From: Rhodobacter huangdaonensis
GTDB taxonomy: Bacteria; Pseudomonadota; Alphaproteobacteria; Rhodobacterales; Rhodobacteraceae
Assembly: GCF_004022465.1 (NCBI RefSeq)
Contig: NZ_SAVA01000003.1
Coordinates: forward strand, 1-64,000
DNA length: 64,000 nt
Reading direction: 5' to 3'
A model generated the notes under the pieces. The model was not told where the DNA came from and made no database searches. It saw only the letters and a list, made by a program, of their open reading frames with translations. The position numbers and the translations under genes were made by a program. The number at the start of each line of letters is the position of its first letter. Within the stretch, counting starts at the first letter, position 1. This document shows positions 1 through 6,746 of the stretch, in pieces.

Positions 1-30
1 GCGGTCCCAGCCCGTCACCACCTCGGCCAT
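1..30 (-). CDS. 3-oxoacid CoA-transferase subunit B, N-terminal fragment
   Basis: Only the first ten codons are inside the window (MAEVVTGWDR); the gene runs off the left edge. Its ATG at 30-28 overlaps the TGA of subunit A (32-30) in an ATGA arrangement, the usual layout for the two subunits of succinyl-CoA:3-ketoacid CoA-transferase. The short N-terminus is compatible with subunit B, but the identification rests on position. Confidence 0.6.
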   Translation of the reverse strand, partial: MAEVVTGWDR

Positions 31-734
31 CACATTGCCTCCCGCTTGCGCACGGTGCGCTGTTCGATGCGTTTCTCGTGGTCGCCCTGGATCAGCCGGT
101 GCACGTAGATCCCGGGCAGATGGATCAGGTCGGGGTCGAGCGCGCCGGTCGGCACGATCTCCTCGACCTCCATCACGCAGACCCGCCCGCACATCGCCGC
201 CGGCGGGTTGAAGTTGCGCGCGGTCTTGCGGAAGATCGCGTTGCCGCTCTCGTCCGCCTTCCAGGCCTTGACGATCGAGACATCGGCGACGATGCCACGC
301 TCGAGGATATAGGTCACGCCGTCGAAGTCCTTGTGCTCCTTGCCCTCGGCGACCACCGTGCCGACGCCGGTCTTGGTGTAGAAGCCCGGGATCCCCGCGC
401 CGCCGGCCCGCATCCGCTCGGCGAGCGTGCCTTGCGGGTTGAACTCGAGCTCGAGCTCGCCCGACAGATATTGCCGCATGAATTCCGCGTTCTCGCCGAC
501 ATAGGACGAGATCATCTTGCGGATCTGCCGGGTGTCGAGCAGCTTGCCGAGGCCGAAGCCGTCGACGCCGCAGTTGTTCGAGGCGATGGTGAGGTCCCTG
601 ACCTCGCTTGCCACCAGCGCGTCGATCAAGAGTTCCGGAATGCCGCACAGGCCGAACCCGCCCGCCGCAATCGTCATCCCGTCGAACAGAAGCCCGTCCA
701 GAGCCTCCGACGCCGAGCCGTAGATCTTTCTCAT
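30..734 (-). CDS. 3-oxoacid CoA-transferase subunit A (SCOT/AtoD type)
   Basis: 234 residues. Family I CoA-transferase alpha subunit: the N-terminus carries the signature DGMTIAAGGFGLCGIP, and the Gly-rich GGAGIPGFYT stretch lies mid-protein. It would move CoA from succinyl-CoA to acetoacetate or a similar 3-oxoacid in the cytoplasm. The start at 734 overlaps the rpoN stop by four bases, so the gene is translationally coupled in the operon cobW-rpoN-scoA-scoB. Beside a ketone carboxylase, the expected job is activation of the 3-oxoacid made by carboxylation, ready for thiolysis. The exact acid is inferred, not visible. Confidence 0.9.
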   Translation of the reverse strand: MRKIYGSASEALDGLLFDGMTIAAGGFGLCGIPELLIDALVASEVRDLTIASNNCGVDGFGLGKLLDTRQIRKMISSYVGENAEFMRQYLSGELELEFNPQGTLAERMRAGGAGIPGFYTKTGVGTVVAEGKEHKDFDGVTYILERGIVADVSIVKAWKADESGNAIFRKTARNFNPPAAMCGRVCVMEVEEIVPTGALDPDLIHLPGIYVHRLIQGDHEKRIEQRTVRKREAM

Positions 735-2071
735 GAAGTCCGTCCTCCCTTTCCTCTGTCGCGGGCCGGCGGAATCCCCGCCCGGGCCCGATGATTGGCC
801 ACTGCGCGGCGCGAGAGCGCGATGCCGCGCCGGGCCAAGGCCGCGACGAGTGCCTCGTCGTCGAGTGGCGCCGCAGCCGGTTCGGCCGCGACCAGCTCGG
901 CCAGCAGGGCACGCAGCGCCGGGGCCGGCACCCGGCCCTGCCCGCGCGAACCGGTGCGCGCGAAGAAGGCCTCCATCGGCAGCATGCCGCGCGGGGTCTG
1001 CAGCAAGAGCCCGCTGCGCACCCGGCTGATCGTGCTGTCGTGATAGCCGAGCGCGCGCGCCACCTCGGTGCAGGTCAGCGGCACGAGCGCCGCCGGCCCG
1101 GTCTCGAGAAAGGCCTGTTGCCGCGCGACAACATGGGCCGCCACCTCGAGCACCATCCGGTTGCGGCGCGAGAGCGTGCGTTCGATCCATTTCGCGGCGG
1201 CAAGCGCGCCGGGCCCCGCCCCCTGTTCCGTGACCGAAATTGCCGGCAGGGCCTCGCGGTTGAGCGCGACCCGCCAGCCGCCCCCGGCCCCGCGTTCCAC
1301 GATCAGGTCGGGGGCGCGGCGCAGCTCGGGCGCATCGCCGAAATGGGCGCCGGGCTTCGGATCGAGCCGGCGCAGCTGCGCGACGAGCGCGGCGAGGTCC
1401 CCGGCGCCGACGCCGCAGCGTTCCTGCAATTTGGCCGCCTCGCCGCGCGCGAGCAGCGGCAGGTTCTCGAGCAGCCGCCGCATCGGCGCGCTCAGCGCGC
1501 CCAGATCGGCAAGCTGCAGCGTGAGGCATTCGGCAAGCGAGCGGGCGAAAAGCCCCGCGGGCTCCATCTGCTGCAGCCGGGCAAGCACCGCCTCGGCCTC
1601 GGCGGGCGTGCAGCCCGCCCGCGCCGCAAGCCCCGCGATCGGCGCGCCGAGCCAGCCGCTCGGCTCGAGCGCCTCGGCGAACACGGCGGCGATTGCCGCC
1701 TCGCGCGGGGTGCGGAACAGCAGGCCGATCTGGCGCGCAACATGGCCATGCAACCCGGGCGCGGGGGCAGCGAACCGTTCCGCCTCGCCGCCGTCGCCGC
1801 CCGCCTGCGGCCGCCAGATCGGCAGCGCCCGGCCCGGGCGGGCGCCGGGGTCTGGGCCTGAGTAGGTGTCGGGGTCGGGGCGGGCATCGGGAACGGCGGT
1901 CTCGGGGTCGGGCAGGGCGACCTGCAGGCAGGGATTTTCGGCCGCAGCCGCGACCAGCATGCCGCACAGCCCGGCACTGTCCATCTGCAGATACTCGAGC
2001 GCCTGCCGCATCGCCTGCGACATCTGCACTGACATCTTCTGTCCGAGCCCGAGCCCCGTCACTGCGCGCAT
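731..2071 (-). CDS. rpoN: RNA polymerase sigma-54 factor, divergent paralogue
   Basis: 446 residues. Start at 2071 is chosen because a GGGGAGGGG Shine-Dalgarno lies just upstream; an in-frame start 51 bases further up exists. Region I (residues 1-45) has the Gln/Leu-rich activator-response helix (QMSQAMRQALEYLQM). A Pro/Asp-rich region II follows, then the core-binding domain and the HTH (about 332-351, LTCTEVARALGYHDSTISRV). The RpoN box that reads the -24 element is at about 420-429 as SRRAVANHRA, against the usual ARRTVAKYRE: the RRxVAxxR frame is kept but Lys and Tyr are changed. Such divergence suggests a specialised sigma-54 rather than the housekeeping or nif copy. It sits inside the cobW-CoA-transferase operon and probably serves this locus. 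Confidence 0.93.
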   Translation of the reverse strand: MRAVTGLGLGQKMSVQMSQAMRQALEYLQMDSAGLCGMLVAAAAENPCLQVALPDPETAVPDARPDPDTYSGPDPGARPGRALPIWRPQAGGDGGEAERFAAPAPGLHGHVARQIGLLFRTPREAAIAAVFAEALEPSGWLGAPIAGLAARAGCTPAEAEAVLARLQQMEPAGLFARSLAECLTLQLADLGALSAPMRRLLENLPLLARGEAAKLQERCGVGAGDLAALVAQLRRLDPKPGAHFGDAPELRRAPDLIVERGAGGGWRVALNREALPAISVTEQGAGPGALAAAKWIERTLSRRNRMVLEVAAHVVARQQAFLETGPAALVPLTCTEVARALGYHDSTISRVRSGLLLQTPRGMLPMEAFFARTGSRGQGRVPAPALRALLAELVAAEPAAAPLDDEALVAALARRGIALSRRAVANHRARAGIPPARDRGKGGRTS

Positions 2072-2131
2072 CTGCCCCTCCCCCACCATCGGGCAGAGTA
2101 GCGCGTGCCGGCCGCGCGGCAATCGCGCACG

Positions 2132-3370
2132 TCAGCCATGGCGGCGGATCTCGCCCAGAAAACGCGGCTGGATCGTGAAGGCCTCGGAGGCGAGGCCCTG
2201 CCGCGGGGTCAGCGGCACCCGCTCGGCCAGCCAGCTGCGGGTGGGCAGCCCCGGACAGATCGCGGCGCGGCGCAGCGCCTCGCGGTCGCCCGGGCTTGCG
2301 GCGAGACGGGCGCGGATTTCGGCCTCATCCGCCGCGCTCAGGTCCTCGCCGATGAAGACGAGCCGGCCGCGCCGGTCGGCGAGCACGCCGCCCTCGGGCC
2401 AGGCGGGCAGGTGCACCGGCAGGCAGGCGGTGCCGTCGACGCATTGCACCACCACCGGCACCTCGAGCCCGGGCACCGCCATCAGCCCCTTCACCCGCAG
2501 CAGCCGGCCGTTCCAGCCGTCGAGGATCTGCCCGAGCGCAAGCGCAAAGCCGCGCCAGCCCGGCGCCTCGGGGAAGGTGACGACGAAGCTGCGCACCCGG
2601 CCGGAATGCGAGGGCGCGGGCCCCGCCGGCAGGAGCGGCGCGGGCGGCGGCGCGCGCAGCGAGGTCACCGCGCCAAGCCAGTCGGTCGCATCGGCCGGCA
2701 CCGCCTCGGCGGCATAGAGCCCGGCACCGAAGATCGCCCCGGGCTCGGCAGCGCCGGGGGCGAGCAGGATCTGCGCCGCCGCAGGGTTGAGCGCGGACAG
2801 CTCGCGCCGGACCGCGGCGGTCTCGGCCTGCCCCGCGAGCTCGGACTTCGACAGCAGCAGCCGGTCGGCAAGGCTGATCTGCACCCGTGCCTCGCGGTGG
2901 CGCGGCAGCTGCGCGCGGGCGCGCTCGCAATCGACCACGGTCAGCACCCCGTCGCAGCGGAACCGTGCCGAGACGAGGCGGTCCTCCATCAGCGCGCGCA
3001 GCACCGGCGCCGGATCGGCAAGCCCCGTCGTCTCGATCAGCACCCGCGTCACCGGCGCGATCTCGCGCCGCGACATGCGCTCGTGCAGGCGCATCAGCGC
3101 GCGCATCAGGTCGCCCTGCACGGTGCAGCACAGGCAGCCCGAATCAAGGATGACGAGGCTGTCGTCGATTCGCTCGACAAGGTGGTGGTCGATGCCGATC
3201 TCGCCCAGCTCGTTGATGAAAACCGCCGCGCCGGCCATCTCGGGCCGGGCCGTCAGCGCATTCAGAAGCGTCGTCTTGCCGGCGCCAAGAAAGCCCGTGA
3301 GCACCGTCACCGGCACCCGTCCCACTGCTTTTGCCGCAACCGCGAAGGGCGCTGACCTGCCTTTGTCCAT
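2132..3370 (-). CDS. CobW/YjiA-family GTPase, probable metallochaperone (COG0523)
   Basis: 412 residues. G3E P-loop GTPase: Walker A GFLGAGKTT at 26-34, metal-binding CxCC motif GCLCC at 77-81, guanine-specificity motif LSKSE, then the CobW C-terminal domain. The ATG at 3370 has a GGGAG Shine-Dalgarno. It is the first gene of the operon driven by the sigma-54 promoter at 3402-3417 and is followed by rpoN after 60 bases. COG0523 proteins deliver or insert metals (Zn, Co, Fe, Mn). Acetone carboxylases are known metalloenzymes containing Mn, so metal loading of the neighbouring carboxylase is a reasonable inference. The metal cannot be read from sequence. Confidence 0.88.
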   Translation of the reverse strand: MDKGRSAPFAVAAKAVGRVPVTVLTGFLGAGKTTLLNALTARPEMAGAAVFINELGEIGIDHHLVERIDDSLVILDSGCLCCTVQGDLMRALMRLHERMSRREIAPVTRVLIETTGLADPAPVLRALMEDRLVSARFRCDGVLTVVDCERARAQLPRHREARVQISLADRLLLSKSELAGQAETAAVRRELSALNPAAAQILLAPGAAEPGAIFGAGLYAAEAVPADATDWLGAVTSLRAPPPAPLLPAGPAPSHSGRVRSFVVTFPEAPGWRGFALALGQILDGWNGRLLRVKGLMAVPGLEVPVVVQCVDGTACLPVHLPAWPEGGVLADRRGRLVFIGEDLSAADEAEIRARLAASPGDREALRRAAICPGLPTRSWLAERVPLTPRQGLASEAFTIQPRFLGEIRRHG

Positions 3371-3401
3371 CGGTGTTTCTCCCTCTCCCCGGTCATCAGG
3401 A

Positions 3402-3417
3402 AGCAGGTTTCTTGCCA
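3402..3417 (-). promoter_or_regulatory. Sigma-54 (-24/-12) promoter of the cobW-rpoN-CoA-transferase operon
   Basis: On the minus strand the sequence reads TGGCAAGAAACCTGCT, against the consensus TGGCACRNNNNTTGCW. The invariant GG and GC are present with exact spacing. Transcription would start near 3391, about 20 bases before the cobW ATG and just upstream of its ribosome site. Confidence 0.78.
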
Positions 3418-3517
3418 GATGACCGTGCGTCAACGATGACCGGGGCTTACCGCGGCCCGGACCGCCCCGGGCGGCGCGGATGCGACGGAATGCCGGACGG
3501 TGGCGGCGCGGCCCCCG

Positions 3518-3530
3518 TCCGGTTTCCGGA
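3518..3530. promoter_or_regulatory. Putative activator (AcxR) upstream site
   Basis: TCCGGTTTCCGGA is a perfect 5-bp inverted repeat around TTT, extended to 8-bp arms at 3515-3533. Its centre lies 107 bp upstream of the -24 element at 3417. A 13-mer identical at 11 of 13 positions (13896-13908) lies 105 bp upstream of the carboxylase operon promoter. Same sequence, orientation and distance at two sigma-54 promoters fits enhancer sites for the adjacent activator. Confidence 0.65.
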
Positions 3531-3817
3531 CGGCACCCCCAAGCCCACCCCGCCGCCCGCCATGCCCCTGCCCGCCCGCCTTGCCGCGACGCAGCGGCAA
3601 GACACGCCTGGCCGGCCCCCCCCGCGATCGGCCCGCCCCGGAAGGAACCCGCGCCGGGATCAAGAGAATTTCCCCATTCACGCGGGAGAATGCTAAACTG
3701 TGCGCGAGGAGAGGAGACAGGCCCGGCACCGACGGGCGCCTGCAGCGGACGTCTCGGGGAGGAGACGGGAGCTGCAGGGCCCCGCCGGCCCATGTCTCCC
3801 AGGGAGGAGATTTCAAC

Positions 3818-5797
3818 ATGCCACAGACGAGCCTGCGTCAGCGGTTCTCGTATCCGGAGAACGATGGTCAGATCATGACCTCGTGGAACCGATTCATGGA
3901 GGGGCAGGAGCCGGGATCGGATGCGCTGCGGCGCCTGATCGACGATTCCTGGCGGCGCTGTCACGGCGCGGTCGACCCGGCGCGCGACCGCGCCCCGCCC
4001 CCGGCCATGGGCGACGCGCTGCATGACCTGCTGGCCGACAGAGAGGACCTGATGCAGGCCGGCGCACCGGTGATCGCCTCGGCCCGCGACTTCCTGTTCG
4101 AGACCGGCACGGTGATGGTGCTGACCGACTGCGCCGGCAAGGTGCTGAGCGTCGAGGGCGACAATTCCCTGCGCGACCCGAGCGAGGCGATTCACCTGAT
4201 GCCCGGCGCCGACTGGAGCGAGGCCGCCTGTGGCACCAATGCGATCGGCACCACGCTGCAGATCGGCCAGCCGATCCAGATCCACGCCGCCGAGCATTAC
4301 TGCTCGGGGATCAAGCACTGGTCGTGCTCGGCTGCGGTGATCCGCGAGCCGGTGAGCGGCACCACGCTCGGCGCGATCGACATCTCGGGGCTGAACGAAA
4401 GCTACAGCCGGCACAGCCTCGCGCTCGCCATCGCCGCGGCGGGGCGGATCGAGAACCGCCTGGTGCAGCGCGAGCTGAAGCTGCGCTATCAGCTGCTCGA
4501 CCAGTGCCTCGAACGGCTGCGCGGCCCCGGCCGCGACGGGCTGATCGTCTTCGACCGCTCGGGCCGGCCGATCAAGACCAACGAGCGGGCGGCGGCGCTG
4601 ATGGCGGAACTGGCGAAGACCGGGGCGGAGGATGCGCAGTCGATCCGCAACCTGATGCTGCCCTGGAAGAAGGGCCGCGTCGCGCCCGAGAACATGCCCG
4701 GCTGGATCGACCATGACTGGATCGAGCCGGTGCTTCAGGACGGCGAGCGGCTCGGCGCGGTGCTGGTGCTGCCCGACCGCTCGGCGACAGTGCGGCGCGC
4801 CGGGCTGCGCACCGTCGCACCCCGCCCGGGCGTCGATCCCTTCGACCGGCTGTCGGGCTCGGCACCGGCCTATCTCGAGGCGATCCGCCGCGCCCGGCTT
4901 TTGGCGAAAAGCCCCGCCCCGGTGCTGCTGCTGGGCGAGACCGGGGTCGGCAAGGACGCCTTCGCCCAGGCCCTGCACGAGGCGGGCCCGCGCGCGAAGG
5001 GCCCCTTCGTCGCGATCAACTGCGGCGGCTTCTCGCGCGAGCTGCTGACCTCGGAGCTGTTCGGCTATGCCGACGGCGCCTTCACCGGCGCGCGGCGCGG
5101 CGGCATGATCGGCAAGATCGAGGCGGCCGACGGCGGCACGCTGTTCCTCGACGAAATCGGCGAGATGCCGCTCGACCTGCAACCGCATCTGCTGCGCGTG
5201 CTGGAATCGGGCGAGGTCTACCGCATCGGCGAGAACCAGCCGCGCAAGGTAAAGCTGCGGCTGATCGCGGCCACCAACCGTGACCTGAAGGCCGAGGCCG
5301 GCGCGGGCCGGTTCCGGCTGGATCTGTTCTACCGCATCGCCGTGACCTCGCTGAAGCTGCCGGCGCTGCGCGAGCGGATGTCGGACCTGCCCGGGCTTGC
5401 CGCGCATCTGATGACGCAGATCGCGGCGCGCTACGAAAGCCCGGTGCCGGCGATCGTGCCCGAGGTGTTCGACGCGCTGGCCGGCCACGACTGGCCCGGC
5501 AACATCCGCGAGCTGCGCAACGTGCTCGAGGGGATGTTCCTCGAATGCGAAGGCGGGACGCTGTGGCCCGGGGCGCTGCCGCCCGAGCTGCACCCCGCGC
5601 CGCGGCTGATCGGCATGGCCGAGGCGCTGTCGCCGCTCGACCGCGCCGAACGCGACGCGATCGCCGCCGCGATCCGGCGCCATCAGGGCAACATGACCTC
5701 GGCCGCGCGCGAGCTCGGCATCGCCAAGAGCACGCTCTATGTGCGGCTCGACAAGCTCGGGCTGAAGGACCAGATCGCGCAGCTGCGCGAGGGCTGA
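3818..5797 (+). CDS. acxR: Sigma-54-dependent transcriptional activator, AcoR/AcxR family
   Basis: 659 residues; the ATG at 3818 follows AGGGAGGAGA. N-terminal GAF sensor of the AcoR type (about 75-230, including the GTNAIGT core), linker, then an AAA+ domain: Walker A GETGVGKD at 373-380, sigma-54 contact loop GAFTGA at 420-425, Walker B LFLDEIGEMP, arginine-finger region RIAVTSLKLPALRER. A Fis-type HTH closes the protein (RHQGNMTSAARELGIAKST). There is no receiver domain, so it probably senses a ligand, plausibly a ketone, through the GAF domain. It diverges from cobW-rpoN and converges on the carboxylase operon; both operons have sigma-54 promoters with matching upstream palindromes. An activator of this type is known beside acetone carboxylase genes in Rhodobacter capsulatus and Xanthobacter. 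Confidence 0.9.
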   Translation: MPQTSLRQRFSYPENDGQIMTSWNRFMEGQEPGSDALRRLIDDSWRRCHGAVDPARDRAPPPAMGDALHDLLADREDLMQAGAPVIASARDFLFETGTVMVLTDCAGKVLSVEGDNSLRDPSEAIHLMPGADWSEAACGTNAIGTTLQIGQPIQIHAAEHYCSGIKHWSCSAAVIREPVSGTTLGAIDISGLNESYSRHSLALAIAAAGRIENRLVQRELKLRYQLLDQCLERLRGPGRDGLIVFDRSGRPIKTNERAAALMAELAKTGAEDAQSIRNLMLPWKKGRVAPENMPGWIDHDWIEPVLQDGERLGAVLVLPDRSATVRRAGLRTVAPRPGVDPFDRLSGSAPAYLEAIRRARLLAKSPAPVLLLGETGVGKDAFAQALHEAGPRAKGPFVAINCGGFSRELLTSELFGYADGAFTGARRGGMIGKIEAADGGTLFLDEIGEMPLDLQPHLLRVLESGEVYRIGENQPRKVKLRLIAATNRDLKAEAGAGRFRLDLFYRIAVTSLKLPALRERMSDLPGLAAHLMTQIAARYESPVPAIVPEVFDALAGHDWPGNIRELRNVLEGMFLECEGGTLWPGALPPELHPAPRLIGMAEALSPLDRAERDAIAAAIRRHQGNMTSAARELGIAKSTLYVRLDKLGLKDQIAQLREG

Positions 5798-5806
5798 AAC
5801 GGGAAA

Positions 5807-5829
5807 CGGCACCCGGATTCCGGGTGCCG
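5807..5829. terminator. Strong hairpin between convergent acxR and carboxylase operon
   Basis: Perfect 10-bp stem CGGCACCCGG/CCGGGTGCCG with loop ATT, ten bases after the acxR stop. There is no long U-run, so termination efficiency is uncertain, but the position between convergent genes supports a terminator. Confidence 0.6.
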
Positions 5830-5915
5830 TCCCTGCAGCGCGCCCCCTTGGAGGAGGAATGGCAGGCGCCGCAAAGCGCATGCGGTTTCAGGCCGGCCCG
5901 CTCAGGCCGGCACTC

Positions 5916-6746
5916 TCAGACCGGCACGGTGCCGCGCAGGCGCGCGACGGCCTCGAGCACCGCCTCGGGCGCATGGGCAACCGGCACCTCGGCGAAAAGG
6001 AACTGCCCCGCGCCGGTTTCGGGCAGCGGCTCGCCGGCGAAGAGCGCCGCCGTCACGTCGCGCCCGGTCGCTGCCGGATCGGCGCCGATCACCGCATCGA
6101 AGCCGCCCTGCCCCGGCGCCGCACCGCGTCCGACCACCGCCCAGCGGTAATGCCGCGCGGCATTCAGGATCGGCGCGTAACGGTCGGCCGGCCCCGGTTC
6201 GGCCCCTTCCTCGAGCAGCAGCCCGCCCACCGGCCGGCTTGCCACGCAGCGGATGAAATCGGCCATGTACATCGCCGCATCCTCGACCGCGTCGGCATCG
6301 ACCTCGGCCTCACGTCCGGCCGCGATCTGCGCCTCGGCAAGCCAGGCACCCGGCGCCGGCATCGCCAGCACCAGCGGCACCTGGCCCTGCAGATGCGCAC
6401 CGACCGCCACCGTCACCTCGTCGAGAAGGGCCCGCGGCCCCTCTTCCTCGAGCATCCGGCGCAAGGGATAGGGGACGCGTTTCTTCGCCCCCATCTCGGC
6501 CGCAAGCTCCGGGTGGCGCGCCCGCCAGGAGCGGAACATGTCGCCGACGTCGACCACCGCCACATCGCCGCGCAGCAACCCGCGGGCCTGGGTGAACCAC
6601 GACAGATACTTCGCCGCGCCCTCGGCCCAGGGGTCGCCCGCCTCGCCCAGCAGAAGCCGCCGGGCATAGCCCGACGACTCCAGCCAGACCCGCAGCGCCT
6701 TCGTGCCCGAAGCTCCGGGCAGATCTTCTGCGAGAGACTGGCTCAT
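5916..6746 (-). CDS. Fifth gene of the carboxylase operon; ApcE-position protein of unknown function
   Basis: 276 residues, no signal peptide or membrane segment. The ATG (6746) overlaps the stop of the HyuB-like gene (ATGA), so it is translationally coupled and last in the operon. I cannot assign a catalytic family from motifs. The protein alternates hydrophobic strands and acidic loops and may be an alpha/beta fold; a distant likeness to cobalamin-independent methionine synthase/UroD-type barrels is possible but unproven. Its position equals that of apcE, the 34-kDa fifth protein of acetophenone carboxylase, which is described as loosely bound but needed for activity. Three-subunit acetone carboxylases lack such a gene. 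Confidence 0.75.
   Translation of the reverse strand: MSQSLAEDLPGASGTKALRVWLESSGYARRLLLGEAGDPWAEGAAKYLSWFTQARGLLRGDVAVVDVGDMFRSWRARHPELAAEMGAKKRVPYPLRRMLEEEGPRALLDEVTVAVGAHLQGQVPLVLAMPAPGAWLAEAQIAAGREAEVDADAVEDAAMYMADFIRCVASRPVGGLLLEEGAEPGPADRYAPILNAARHYRWAVVGRGAAPGQGGFDAVIGADPAATGRDVTAALFAGEPLPETGAGQFLFAEVPVAHAPEAVLEAVARLRGTVPV

Larger units (their letters stand above)
3371..3817. other. Divergent intergenic region between cobW and acxR
   Basis: 447 bases without a convincing gene. It contains the sigma-54 promoter (3402-3417), the palindromic upstream site (3515-3533), a further CCGGACGG half-site at 3493-3500, and an AT-richer stretch around 3660-3700 that may hold the acxR promoter (TGCTAAACT near 3690 could be a -10). 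The acxR leader has repeated GGAGGAGA-like purine tracts. Confidence 0.6.

Noticed and set aside
2132..5881. A 1249-codon minus frame joining the CobW GTPase to upstream sequence
   Set aside because: The part beyond 3370 is antisense to acxR; the true start at 3370 has a ribosome site and a sigma-54 promoter.
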